Counted from the stretch's first letter, positions 1-10,612 are shown. The stretch: 64,000 nt of DNA from Anisakis pegreffii (GCA_035041965.1 JAPYMA010000544.1:186001-250000); one strand, 5' to 3'. A program made the numbers and translations. Notes: generated by a model not told the origin, from the sequence alone.

Positions 1-1594
1 TTCGAGCCTGGGGTCTACTCTCCCAGTCTATTGTCTCCTCACAATTGCTGGAATTATTTTAACGCAGACTTCGATCTATTCCGCTAAATGAAATCCGATT
101 CATAACCCTGTTAAAACCTCCTTAACTATTTGATAAGGAGATAGAGAACTGAGAAGAAGAAGTTACTTCACCCATATAGTTTTATTCATTCCTATTTTAT
201 CAGTTCACTGATGGACATAACTTCTTCCTCATTTTTCAACAATTCTCCCTCCCCAGACCAGTTGGGTCAGTACACTCGCCATACTGTAACCATTTGCATC
301 GAATTTTACTGCACATACTGTTATGCGGATAAACATCAATCCGTTCCCAGCGTTTAACAAAATTTTAGAAAACTTCATTGTACTTCCACCCAACCCATTC
401 GAAGCCAAACAGCTCAGTGAACCCAGACGGAATGCTAGTGGTGCACTTAAAGCAAACATTTGAAGTATGATTGAATATTCAACTTTGAATCGTACGGAAA
501 TCAGACAATTTTTCGAATTCATCAATATAATTCTCTTATGCCGTTGTCAGACGTTACAATTTAAACGCTACAAAATTTTTGTTCCCAAATAGAATTTTTA
601 GAGCCTGGAAACCACTCGCTCAACACATATTGCTTCCTTCAACTCGCTGAAAATATTTAGATGCAAACTTCGATCCACTCCACTAGATGAAACGGAATTT
701 TCATCACTGATACAATTACGATTACAATACAGCAAAAGAAAAGAGATTAAGATAGCTACCTTACCACTCCATTTTCAGTAACTGTTGGAATTAAGATTTC
801 GTACTTTACTCTGATAAGGATGACTTTTAAACAATATAAACGTAATTGGAGTTTTTTCATCAATTTTCATTGGTGTTTCATCTGTTGGCTTCGAAATAAG
901 ATTTCTTCACGCACCTCGTTCCTGAAACTTTTCGTATTCCGAAATCATTTCGCTTAAAAGCGATTTTGCTGTCACTGAAGAGTTCGATGATGAAATAGTT
1001 TTATGATTTGATTTTGATGAACATATACATCATTTAACAACAAATAACAAACAACCAATCCAATTCACAGTACAATCATCAGAAATATGTCAAAAAGAAA
1101 CACAGTATAATTATGAACAATTGTACTCGGTTCCTTATCTTTATAATTATACTACAAACATAGCGTAATTACAAAGATAATAGCAATAAATAATCACAAC
1201 GATACAAACGCCACTGATAGTCATTGAACAATGCATAGATGAACAATAAATAACATCGCTTCTTAATCGATCCAACTGTCAACTATTTATCACATCACAT
1301 TTTACTTTGATCATATTAACAAATATATCATTCGATCCAATTTAAGAGTTAACTTCCATTTGATAGAAATATTTCAAATTATTTACCACTTTGCCCTTTA
1401 ATTTAGACAATGAGCAAGTCAACAAGTAACATTTTGTGAATTATTTCAAATACTTAATTCTGACCCAATTCATTTGAACCAATAAATACTCAGTGATCTC
1501 ATCACATATTTGACAGTGATATTGAGGTTATTTTATGGTAACAAATATTGTTGGTATTATGCAAAAGGGAGGAGAGCATCGAACACAAAAAACA
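1..1594. other. Region 3' of the channel gene with degenerate direct repeats
   Basis: Two related stretches occur at about 4-115 and 600-712. Both start GAGCCTGG and share ACTTCGATC, a Pu/Py-matched TCC-CTA-ATGAAA block and similar spacing. They are divergent copies about 600 bases apart. Apart from these and the 98-codon frame at 229-525, the stretch from 720 to 1594 is AT-rich and shows no gene; part must be channel 3' UTR, but no clear polyadenylation signal was found. Confidence 0.5.
229..525 (-). CDS. Unassigned 98-codon open frame, faint resemblance to a C1q-like domain
   Basis: The frame runs from ATG at 525 to TAA and has coding-like residues: 'LQMFALSAPLAFRLGSLSCL', 'GGSTMKFSKILLNAGNG' and 'MASVLTQLVWGGRIVEK'. 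'KFSKILLNAGNG' resembles the beta-strand motif 'FDKVLxNxGNxY' of C1q/TNF-like domains and 'LVWGGRIV' a later strand. The intermediate strands do not align, so it may be a damaged copy or coincidence. It lies downstream of the channel's stop and between two degenerate direct repeats. Confidence 0.3.
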   Translation of the reverse strand: MMNSKNCLISVRFKVEYSIILQMFALSAPLAFRLGSLSCLASNGLGGSTMKFSKILLNAGNGLMFIRITVCAVKFDANGYSMASVLTQLVWGGRIVEK

Positions 1595-1782
1595 TCAACA
1601 ACGGTCATCGGACATATCGATATGTAGATCGCTATCACACTCTTTACTGGAGAGCAGTGGCTCGCGTTCGGCACTCCGTCTTACCGAGTAGTCCTTCGAG
1701 AAGGTTGGGCGATCCGAGGGTTGATGTGAACTCGAAAAATGCGTTCGAGCTGTGGTCATATCCAGCGATAAGTCGGAGCGCT
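1595..1782 (-). CDS. kqt: KCNQ-like channel, terminal coding exon
   Basis: The exon follows a clear TTACTTTCAG acceptor and continues the phase-1 codon of the preceding exon, making Glu from G+AG. It then reads 61 sense codons to a TGA at 1595-1597. The peptide is Ser/Asp/Arg-rich ('ERSDLSLDMTTARTHF' at its start, 'HIDMSDDRC' at its end) and has no recognisable domain, as is usual for the poorly conserved KCNQ C-terminus. The overlapping longer minus-strand frame has no matching phase and was not used. No clear AATAAA signal was found within the next few hundred bases. Confidence 0.8.
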
Positions 1783-2093
1783 CTGAAAGTAACAATCCAT
1801 TTTAGTCCAGCAGCAGTCTGATGAACGATATTCATCAGCAAACACGAAAACCTTTTTCGTAACATTTTAGCTAATAGATTCAGTTAAAGTCAACCGATGA
1901 AATGTATCCCTACATATCTCAAAAATTCTCCTTGTCCAACGGAATATCCTCTAAATATTGCCAATGTTAGGCAGGAAATTTTGAATCTTGAAAAGAAATC
2001 GCACTTGAATAACCTAAATTGGATTTCTCATCTGAACGCATTCCATTAATTTCGATCAACACTGAAAGTGAGGTAAACGCTCAACAAAATTAC

Positions 2094-2299
2094 CGGATGA
2101 CATGGGGATATTTTGCAGCTGTAATGCAACAGCTCCAATCGATCGTTTCACGTCGACATCTTCATTTTCAATGGTGATCAATTCATGATCAGCACTTGAA
2201 GAGCGGAAGGGGTTGTGACGAGACGGCATTGTGGCTGTGAGTTGTCGTAGGAGTGGTGCTCTGATCGGGCGATTTTGCCTCAGCTCCATCGAAGACTTC
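2094..2299 (-). CDS. kqt: KCNQ-like channel, penultimate coding exon (C-terminal tail)
   Basis: Entered in phase 2 after GATGATCAG (AG+G = Arg) and left in phase 1 at CATCCG|GTAATT. It encodes 68 residues of Ser/Arg-rich cytoplasmic tail, including 'TMPSRHNPFRSSSADHELI' and 'SIGAVALQLQNIPMSS'. No domain is recognised; its membership rests on frame continuity with the exons on both sides. Proline- and serine-rich tails are typical distal to the KCNQ tetramerisation helix. Confidence 0.78.
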
Positions 2300-2457
2300 C
2301 TGATCATCAACTCTTAATGATCACTTGCAAAAATATATCATTTGCAGTGCGATACATTTTCCAATGCCTTCCAGTGTTACGTCGTCATAAGAACGTTCAA
2401 AACATATCGGTTAAAAGATGAGACAGAATGCAAAATAATACATCACTGAACACTGAC

Positions 2458-2630
2458 CTCGGTAATACTTTCGTCTCATCCAAAGTGCTCGAACGTTGTG
2501 TTTCTCGAGCACTCTGAGTTAATGACGGTAGCAGTGTTGATTTGTTGATGTTGCCTATCCCTGTGTGCTGCTTTTTCTGATCCAATAACATCTCCACCAA
2601 CAAATCTAATTTCTTATCCATCTTTTCCAT
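2458..2630 (-). CDS. kqt: KCNQ-like channel, subunit-assembly coiled-coil exon (helix D)
   Basis: Starts in phase 0 after GTTTTAG and ends in phase 2 at CCGAG|GTCAGTG. The first 20 residues ('MEKMDKKLDLLVEMLLDQKK') show heptad-spaced hydrophobics and align with the KCNQ1 tail helix that sorts subunits into tetramers ('VTQLDQRLALITDMLHQL' in human). The remainder is Ser/Thr-rich tail. Together with the preceding exon it forms the family's A-domain region. Confidence 0.88.
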
Positions 2631-2759
2631 CTAAAACATAATTCAACATCATTGATTATCACATGACGATGAGTACTTTGAAGAAGTTGCTATGGATGTG
2701 CATCACGGAAGAAATGAGTATTAAATGAGATTAGTTTACAAAATACGATAACTATAAAC

Positions 2760-2838
2760 CTGTCGCTCAATAACGATCACACGATGTGTCAACGATACTT
2801 TCGTTTCCTCTTTTGGCTTACCCACAATTTGATCTAAC
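2760..2838 (-). CDS. kqt: KCNQ-like channel, helix C / linker exon
   Basis: A 79-nt exon between CTTTCAG and GACAG|GTTTAT, phase 2 in and phase 0 out. It reads 'LDQIVGKPKEETKVSLTHR' followed by 'VIVIERQ'. The 'LDQ-GKP' block matches the end of KCNQ helix C, so the exon connects helix B/C to the assembly coiled coil. It is too short to appear as an open reading frame and was found from the protein alignment and splice sites. Confidence 0.9.
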
Positions 2839-2938
2839 CTGAAAGTGGATAACTTTTAATGCTTTCATGCAATACCATCAGCGAGCGTTATTCACAGCAA
2901 CTGAGCGCTGTTCTGATGAGAAATTAAGCGACTCGAAC

Positions 2939-3149
2939 CTCTGTTGAACACACTTGACACGTGCTTGTAGATCGACATGACCCGCTGAGTACTGCTCGAT
3001 CACATCCTTGACATCGTATGGCTTGAGTGCTTCTTTGAATTTGCGTCTAGCAACCAGCAGTTGTATGCGTCGTATTGCACGTATAACATTTTTCAACAAC
3101 GGAGTGAATTCGTCGAGACTCTTCGGTTGCAGTGAGGGCAACTCGTCAT
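2939..3149 (-). CDS. kqt: KCNQ-like channel, helix B exon (calmodulin/PIP2 domain)
   Basis: Phase 1 in after AATGTTCAG, phase 2 out at CAGAG|GTTCGAG. It carries the strongest KCNQ C-terminal signature: '[20 protein letters not shown]', then '[20 protein letters not shown]' and '[14 protein letters not shown]'. In the family this segment pairs with helix A, binds calmodulin and carries PIP2-sensing basic residues. 'KPYDVxDVIEQYSxGH' is nearly invariant across animal KCNQ channels. Confidence 0.95.
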
Positions 3150-4955
3150 CTGAACATTGCAAAAAACACTTTGTATGTTATGCATCCACCACATGCCACA
3201 CTTACAACCGTCAAATCTCATCCATCAGTACTGTTCTCTAGGAGGAATTGTTTCGAAATTTCGAAATGAGAAAGTTCTGAAATAAGTTTGTGATTCCGCT
3301 GAGACTTGAATTTAATCAACTAATAATCTCTTAGGAAACACACTAGCCAGAGCCTTAGGTATGTCTCAAACAGAGCATCAGCTTTAGTTTCATTGCTAAC
3401 GAGTTTCAGCATCGCATTCAATCGATCGAGTATTCGCCCGATTCTCAACTGTTAGTAAGCATCATAACAATAATATCAAACTGATAACAACAAGAACCAT
3501 CAAAACATTCAACAACAAGAAAAATGCATATAGAAGGTAAGTGGACAACATCATTGACAAATGATTTGTTAATTAACGAAGAACCAACGAGACGAGACAA
3601 CATCATGCTGAATGAACATCACGACCCACAAACGAATAGTTCAGATGCATCACAGATGCAATCGTACATACCAGCGAACAACCTTCAGCAATGATCAAAA
3701 TCGTACATGGATCAAAATCGCACACAAAAAACGGATACTGTTGTCAGAATGCATGGTGTTTAAGATTTGCTATGATTCTTGGATAAAAAGAATGTTTCTA
3801 AGTACTCTTTTTTAATGTTCTCTAATGAAGCACTCAAAAAACTCTGATCGTGAATACTCTAGTGAGGCGTCCATTTGCTGATAGACATGAATGTTGCACT
3901 ATTCACAAACATATATCTCTCCTCATCTAGCTAGAAATCCACTTCTAAACTGATTACATTCTCAGCTCCAAATTCCACCCTCTTAAGTACGATAAGAGGT
4001 CATCAGAAATACACAAGTAAAATGGATGGGTTTTGGCTACAGAAAGAGAGCAACATTTTCATTCTCCTTTTTTTTGCAGCAGACTTGAGAACATAAACGA
4101 ACGGCAGAAAAAGTGGAGAGGCGGATGGCGAACACTCATTTAAATTGAATTATGTGAGATCACAATTGAGTATAAATATGATTTCTGAATGAAGACAATG
4201 CAATGCATCCATCAGAGTGACCTCTCTACTATAGGCATTCACTCTTTCTAATAAACGTAAATCATCGAATCCTCAAACTTCTCTGTCTGTGAATCCCCAA
4301 AAAATTTTGGCTCAAAATGATCGTATTCATTGCAATCACCGTTAGTTCCTCAAGCACGATATGATTACATTCGATTGATAGATTTATACGAACATATCAG
4401 CGAGCATCAAGCAACATCCAATCGATATTAATGCGGGAACGAAATAAGGCAACGATCCATGAACAATACTTTAATCCCATTATGGCTAAGATTCTTCGTT
4501 AAAAATAATCATGAACAAAAAAATCCCTCAGTAAATCAAAGTTGACGGGCAGTCAGTTTTAGAACCTAGAACGTTTCCAGGTAGGTATTCACGATGCTTT
4601 CTACTAAACTCAGGTGCAATATGGCTTACAACAGTGAAAGTGATGATCAGAATTGGATAAATTACGGAGAGTGGTTCGTGTCTCGCTGTATGGTACAGTT
4701 GCATGCTGATATAAATGGGAAGTGAAGGAAGTTATGAAAGAGAGGAGGGAAGTTTGAAACGAATAAGGAATAGAGAAAGACAGAAGAGATGAGTGGATAA
4801 GGCATTCCAGAGAGGATCATCAAGGCCAGTCTTGAAGCAGGTCAGGATAAGGAGGTAGGAGACGAATCTGGAGAAGTGATAATGAAATGTCAAGCTGAAC
4901 TGTTAAGAGAAGAGGGTGAGTTAGCGATAGAAACAGAGGAGAGGATTGGGAATAC

Positions 4956-5186
4956 CGATGGTGTAGTCATACGAAGGGTTGCGATGGCGTTGCTGCGATG
5001 ATGCACACGAGCCTAACTGACCCCACATAGAGGTGTCGCTCTCCGGCTCGGGGTGTTGCGTTCGTCTGCGCATACGTTCACACCACTGGTAGAGTGGAGC
5101 CATCATGAGGTTGTAGTCACCGATCATCTCGCCATCCTCGGTCAGATACTTGCACAACGACAACGATCGCCGCTGTCGCAATGTCT
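4956..5186 (-). CDS. kqt: KCNQ-like channel, symmetric linker exon (possible cassette)
   Basis: A GC-richer 231-nt stretch opens after TTGTAG (phase 1, making Glu) and closes at CATCG|GTATTCC (phase 1), exactly fitting the phase-1 junction between the exons on either side. It encodes 77 residues with coding-like composition: 'TLRQRRSLSLCKYLTEDGEM', 'IGDYNLMMAPLYQWCERMRR' and 'SYDYTI'. It falls in the variable helix A-B linker, so homology cannot confirm it. Because both ends are phase 1, it could be skipped without breaking the frame. Confidence 0.68.
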
Positions 5187-5830
5187 CTACAACCTCATCC
5201 AAATCCTTTTCACCATCATTACACTTCAAAGCACTTTATTCTACAATCTCACCTTATTCATCCCATCAAAGCTAACTAATTCATCAACACATCCACAAAT
5301 CCAGTCATACATTTCCTTACCACTTCCGTCAAAAAATTTCGCCTAAGCATTGCAAGCATTTTCAGTTCTTTGTTCCTCATTATTACAGCAAACCACATTT
5401 GTTTTTGGGTAGCATATTAAACGTTGATTGGCATGAAGATACCATCAAAATCAACTCCAAGCTATTATATAGGAGCAAAGGTGAAGGAATTAGGTGTTTG
5501 CTGTGATTGACATGTAAGATATATGCGTGTGTCTATGTGAGAAATGAAGCTGGTGAAACGAATCCCAACTCTAAAAAGCACCGTGAGAGAAGAAAACCGA
5601 CTCAAAAATAACCTCTAAAAGAGGGGACGAGGCGAAAAGTGTGGTGATAACATAATGAATATGGTGATAAGATCACATTATGAAATCAGCGAATGAATCA
5701 AACCAATGCTAATATCCGATAGAAATTAACTATAATCGAATAGTGAATTGATGCGATTGGTACAAATCAGCGAATTGCATGCATTATGATTTCGTATCAG
5801 ATCCAATCAATTCAAATCAAACAACCAAAT

Positions 5831-5866
5831 CACACGCACACACACACACACACACACACACGCACA
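5831..5866. repeat. (CA)n microsatellite
   Basis: About 18 CA units, interrupted near each end by a single CG. It lies in the 5187-7633 channel intron and is likely polymorphic. Confidence 0.95.
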
Positions 5867-6079
5867 ATGGGAAGCTACTATCGTATAACTATGATTTATT
5901 TAGAACAATTCAATCGAGAAACCATCAAACCAAACCAAAATAATCCAATCAAAACATTCTTCAACGCTGAATAGAACAATTCAAAAAGCACAACATTCCT
6001 GCACAAAATCGTCCAATAGTAACTTATCACACATAAAAAACGTCAAAAAATTAGTGTTTGAAAGATTCTGAACATTTTC

Positions 6080-6278
6080 CCGTAACCGGTCAATCTGTCT
6101 AAAGACATTTAGCCTAACGGACAGTTTGCCTAACTTACGGTTTTCAATGGATATTTCGCCTAATAGGCAGACTGTTCCTTAGGCAAACTGTTCCTTAGGC
6201 AAATTGTCCGTTAGACAATGTGTCTTTAGGCAAATTGTCGTTAGGCTAGATGTCTTTAGTCAGATTCACCGGGTAACC
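6080..6278. mobile_element. Foldback / MITE-like element with ~55-bp imperfect inverted arms
   Basis: The left arm (GTAACCGGTCAATCTG, then TAAAGACATTTAGCCTAACG) is mirrored at the right end by the complement of GTTACCCGGTGAATCTG and TAAAGACATCTAGCCTAACG. The centre repeats TTAGGCAAA and TTGTC blocks several times, so the whole 200-bp unit can fold into a long hairpin. No open frame and no clear target duplication were found. It lies in the 5187-7633 intron of the channel gene. Superfamily undetermined. Confidence 0.75.
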
Positions 6279-7633
6279 ATTTTAAAATCCCAGGATAGTT
6301 TTTAAGATCCGAAATTAGAAAGCGATCATAAACGTAGGACAAAGCAGGAGTGATAACGAAAGACGACGTAAAAGTGATAAGATTTCGGAATTTTCGATAA
6401 CCGCTTTTTGAAAACGAAAGCTGCGGTGTATACGTGAATAGCAAACATTATTGAATATGAATGATCTGGGATTTGATTGATGTGTTACTGAAGGTGAGTG
6501 AATTTTCTGAAATGGATTCTTTTATCAGACCCAGAAGTTTTTCCGAACTATCTGCCAGGATGGCGATTCGGAAGTCGTCTTCCCAAGATCCCATACAAAC
6601 AATAAAAAAGCTCATCGACAACTATTTGTGGTAAAACTGGATAAGAGTTCACTTAAATTGCTTTCTGGAGTTCATAATACTTCGGCAAACATGAGTCAGG
6701 CACAAAGTATGATATACAAACACTCCAACTTTTCCAGTGTTATAACTGATCAACACTACGATTAGCAATTTCGATCATGATACTTTTAATTTACGACATT
6801 TCTCTAACATTTGTTGAATTCAGCTGAACTCTTAATATTTCCGACTCTCATAGCTAAAATCATTTTAAAGAACACTTGCCAAGATTATAATTAATGTAAT
6901 TATCAACCGCTCAATCGCTAACTCTCAATAAATTCTTGTTCTGTTACACACTCTCTGCTCAATTCAGCATTATAACGATCAAGATCACCGATACTTGATC
7001 ATAATCGATTCCAAGTTTCAGGAACACGAACTCATTCGATGAAGATATTCACTCAATAAAGTGTATGCCGACTACGAGCAGAATATATCTGCAGCCTCAG
7101 ATCATATTGGATCCGAATAGAACTCTGAATTAACCAAATCAATCGACTAAGTTAATCAGTAACATGCAGAATCAAATACGTGGCACATTTGAGGACAGTG
7201 TGTGTATGTGTTTGATAATGTCACAGTGATCAAAAAATGCGGATTCATCATTTGTTTCAATATATGAGTATTCCATTATCATTTTATCATTGAGGATGTT
7301 TCAACAAAAAAAAACATTGGGATATTTCATTGTCTACTCGAAAGTAACCATTCAAGTAGGCTCAAAAATAATCTAAAATTATGCTCCAATTTGATCACAG
7401 CTGAAGCCTACACTCAATAAATACCGTCTTCATAATGCTTAAGAGAAGAATCGACCCGAATAGTAATAGACGGCAGAACAGTTAAGTATTCATCATAATT
7501 GTGTATCTTATTACCATTACAGAGCTATCAATGACAAAAACATCAACGAATGTAGTTGTTTGGTAATTCGAATGATGAATTTGATGAGTGAATGAGAATT
7601 CAATGTCAGTGCAACAAAGTGGTATCAACTGAC

Positions 7634-7818
7634 CAATGTCAACAGTGCCCAGCGATGAGCTGGTTGCGATGCGTCGATGAGGTAGCGCCGAATCGTCGTG
7701 AGACTTCTTGACAGTGCCCCCACCACCACCGCTCTTCGTTCGTGATTTCCATCCACCCAAACTAAACCCCAACGTGCCCAAACTCTCCACTTCACTATAG
7801 TCAGACGTTGAAATGAAA
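7634..7818 (-). CDS. kqt: KCNQ-like channel, helix A-B linker exon
   Basis: Acceptor ACGATTTCAG joins in phase 2 (AG+T = Ser); donor ATTG|GTCAGT is phase 1. The peptide runs 'FISTSDYSEVESLGTLGFSL', 'GGWKSRTKSGGGGGTVKKS' and 'HRRIATSSSLGTVDI'. The poly-Gly run and Ser/Thr content suit a flexible, phosphorylatable cytoplasmic linker. Codon use and GC content are higher than in the flanking introns. An alternative, more upstream AG (TTTCAAAG) would not preserve the reading phase. Confidence 0.82.
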
Positions 7819-8138
7819 CTGAAATCGTGTTGTTTAATCACTGCACCGCTCAAAAACCGCTTTGAAATGCATCATGCTTCAATCCAGAAATAAATTCAGC
7901 ATCACCAACAAATACTTTTGCTCATTTTTGAAATCCAGTGCCTCATTATGAAAAGACCGATGCTACAAGTATGATCTAAAGCGATCAAACCGAACTAAAT
8001 TTCATTAATCAGTCGTTTCCAGTAAAATCGATCTGTAAAAGTAACAGATGGAGCATTTTCATGACATGATCTCTATTGACAATAGTTATCAGCAGCACTG
8101 ATAAATTACGACCGAGGCAATGGAGAAAACGATCTGAC

Positions 8139-8354
8139 CTGATATTATCACTATGTTTCGGTACCAGTAATGTTTTGACGAGAGAATTCGAGGTGTTTGC
8201 TGTGGTTGTAATACCCGTTGAGCCTGCACCGCCACCAACAATCGTGTCAGACTGCGTTGAGGTGGTATTCGGAGTGGTTCTTCGCCTTGTACTCTGACGT
8301 ATTCGATTTATTAAACCTGTATTCTGCGCATTTCCTGATGTGCTACCACGTGTC
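8139..8354 (-). CDS. kqt: KCNQ-like channel, linker exon with basic motif
   Basis: Phase 2 in after AAATTGCAG (AG+G = Arg), phase 2 out at ATCAG|GTCAGA, 216 nt without a stop. It contains 'LINRIRQSTRRRTTPNTTST' followed by a Thr/Gly-rich stretch and 'LVKTLLVPKHSDNI'. The basic segment resembles the Arg-rich part of KCNQ linkers but no domain can be named. It has no ATG and therefore does not stand out as an open frame. Confidence 0.78.
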
Positions 8355-8883
8355 CTGCAATTTTATCACACTTCATCAACACATCTGAGTCATCAGGTTA
8401 AACAACTATTTTCTCAATGCAATGCTGCAGCTATGTAATTCACTGAAGCTTTCCTGCCGATCCACTCATAAGTTCTACACCTCATTTTACAATCATCCTA
8501 TTCGTTTTCAAAAGTAATTGCATTCAAGAGCATTTTTACAGGACGGACCGCATGCATAAGCATGAAATAGGAGGTGTCTGATCGTGCACAGGGACGTGGG
8601 GTCGTCGGCATGCATGATAAATCACATAGATATGAGTGCGAGACCAGTGATACTAGCAGGAATTATAGCAACAGTGGTGAGAATAATGATGATCAAGATT
8701 GGAAAAACATGCAGCGTTTGAATCACTCTAGCGCATGCATAAGAAGCAGCATTAGCGGATCAAGCGTTGATGAGATTAGACCTGGACCAATCAGATCAAT
8801 CGGATCAAATCAATGGATCAATCAAAATCAGATCGATATCCGAGCTGAGCGAAGCTTGATGTCTGATATAATACTATGCGCAC

Positions 8884-9081
8884 CTTGAACGGCCTTGTAT
8901 GAGGTATTTTCGGATCGAGACTCTCATCGAATGAGAAGCATGATGTTGATGTTTGAGCTCAGATACTGTCGCAGTGCCACCACCGTATGGCTTAATACGA
9001 GTACACCAATTCATTGCGTGCTTTCGTTTGCTGGATGCGGTTGAAATGTGCTGACTGGTTAGTGATGAAACGAACCTGGTT
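8884..9081 (-). CDS. kqt: KCNQ-like channel, exon after helix A
   Basis: Follows an AAACTCAG acceptor in phase 2 and ends in phase 2 at TTCAAG|GTGCGC. The peptide includes 'TRFVSSLTSQHISTASSKRK' and 'WCTRIKPYGGGTATVSELKH'. Assignment is by frame continuity with helix A upstream and the linker exon downstream. An alternative AG five bases further in (ACCAG) would change the phase and was not used. Confidence 0.75.
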
Positions 9082-9538
9082 CTGAGTTTATTCAGACAGA
9101 TAGAGAGTAATAGTACAGGTAAGTATAGTATAGGTATGGTGCAAGTTAAATCAGATTCATATGTACTCGTGCATTGTTTGGAAATTTGAAATTCGAATGA
9201 CAGACAGATAGACCTAGGAATAATTGTTATCCCTTCAGAAGATAATGAAACGTGGCTACATGCAGAAAGAGATGGAACAGAATCGGGAATTCCCATTCGG
9301 GTCTATTCGATTATTTAGGTGAAATGATACTCTGATAATTCGAGCGTGACCAAGTGGATGTACACTACGTAACTTGAATCAGTTCATCGACATTCATATG
9401 GTCTATGCGTAATCAGTGAGTGCCTCATGAGATCATCACCAACAGTATGAAATTACTATGAAATCGTATGAGTATATGAAGGAGAACGGTTAATGTGGTT
9501 TCGTTCATGGTGTGCTTTTTGCATAGACTGAAACGGAC

Positions 9539-9720
9539 CCGGTTGACTGTTGAGGTGCTAGATGCACCTTCCAGGTGGCCACCGAACAGCTTTCGGGTAT
9601 GGCCGCATAATGTCGCCATAAGCACTGAATGAGTCGAGCCGCAGGCACTCGTCTTCGTATCAAATGCTTTTGGCGTTGATGTTGTTGCACCTTCAGTGCG
9701 AAACCACTACCCAATATACC
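9539..9720 (-). CDS. kqt: KCNQ-like channel, end of S6 and helix A (IQ-like motif)
   Basis: Begins in phase 0 after AATTTAG with '[19 protein letters not shown]', the end of S6 and the gate-proximal helix, then '[16 protein letters not shown]', an IQ-type calmodulin-binding helix equivalent to KCNQ1 'LIQTAWRCYAA'. 'ATWKVHL' matches the conserved 'STWKIYI'. The donor is uncertain: ACCGG|GTCCGT (phase 2) fits the next exon, whereas the GT at 'TWK|V' does not. Confidence 0.9.
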
Positions 9721-9747
9721 CTAAATTGACATTCAACCAATCCGAGC

Positions 9748-9820
9748 AGTTCAAATATGACTTGAGCTACTTGTGACTCAAATATGACTTGAGTTCAAAT
9801 ATGACTTCAAATATGACAAC
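9748..9820. repeat. Short tandem repeat of TCAAATATGACTTGAG
   Basis: Four imperfect copies of a 12-16 base unit (TCAAATATGACTTGAG and shorter versions) fill about half of the 143-base intron between the pore exon and the S6/helix A exon. The copies are partly palindromic (TCAA...TTGA). Confidence 0.8.
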
Positions 9821-9863
9821 GAATGAATCTAGCAGTAAATACACTCTCAAACTGAAAACCAAC

Positions 9864-9974
9864 AGCAGGTAACGCGAAGAATGAGATGCCCAACAGCGCA
9901 CAACAAGCACCAATTATTTTACCAGGCCACGTTTCGGGTGTTTTATCACCGTAACCAACTGTTGATAATGTGAT
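9864..9974 (-). CDS. kqt: KCNQ-like channel, pore filter and S6 exon
   Basis: An exact 37-codon exon between TTTTCAG and CCTGCT|GTTGGT. It encodes the selectivity filter '[20 protein letters not shown]' and S6 '[16 protein letters not shown]'. TVGYGD is the canonical potassium filter; 'FALPA' includes the S6 hinge region. The 111-nt length and both boundaries (first residue after 'WWGV', last residue the Ala of 'ALPA') coincide with human KCNQ1 exon 7 as I remember it. Confidence 0.97.
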
Positions 9975-10129
9975 CTGAAAATCTGACATTATAAGTCCCT
10001 TGCAATTTCAATATGTCATTTTGAAGTGTCATAATGAAATTATAACTGAAAAACCAACATAAGAACATATCTGACTTAAGTCCTTAAAGATTGAAGGATG
10101 ATACTGAGATAAATCCATGATCTCTTGTT

Positions 10130-10460
10130 TATTGTTTACGATTTATTATATGTCTCTCTATAGTGCTTGGCATATCGTGTATTCTCTGACCACCATTAGC
10201 ACCATGTGATCATTGTTTCGTAATTGGCTAACCCCAATGACTATATAAGTAGCTCAGTGTAGTTAGTCTGTTCAGTATCCCAGTGTCAGTCAGTGTGTTG
10301 TTAGTGTACTCAGTGTTGTCACTCGCAGTTACTGTAGTATTGTACTAGCCATCGTGGGTATCCTTCGCAATGGTCAGTTGTATCATCACTCTATTCAATC
10401 ATCATTATCGTTCTTATTTGTTAGCGTGGATGAACTACCTTATTAATCGCCATCTTCGCA
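10130..10460 (+). promoter_or_regulatory. Possible LTR-derived promoter inside a channel intron
   Basis: On the plus strand, antisense to the channel, a TATA-box-like CTATATAAGTAG near 10240 is followed about 25-35 bases on by TCAGT-type initiator matches and a run of AGTGT-rich sequence to about 10345. TATATAAG plus TCAGT spacing is common in LTR retrotransposon promoters (solo LTRs). I could not define LTR ends or a target duplication, so an ordinary intronic sequence is equally possible. Confidence 0.3.
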
Positions 10461-10612
10461 ACAGCAACAAAAACTAACGTCACAAACAAAAACAATCCTT
10501 ATCAAACGTTGGAATGAAACCAAAAAAATGCGTTTCCTTCAAAAATCAGCCCAAACTTGAAACGTTCGAATAGAAATCAGTTCAGATCGATGACGACAAG
10601 CAAAAAACATAC

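Noticed and set aside
1644..1865. A 73-codon minus-strand frame and a 103-codon plus-strand frame over the terminal channel exon.
   Set aside because: Neither continues the phase-1 junction of the upstream exon; the used frame is compatible and ends in a normal stop.
8574..8888. A 104-codon plus-strand frame between two channel exons.
   Set aside because: It lies in an intron and overlaps the neighbouring exon's edge on the opposite strand. Low-complexity GATCAAAT-like repeats explain part of it, and no domain is recognised.
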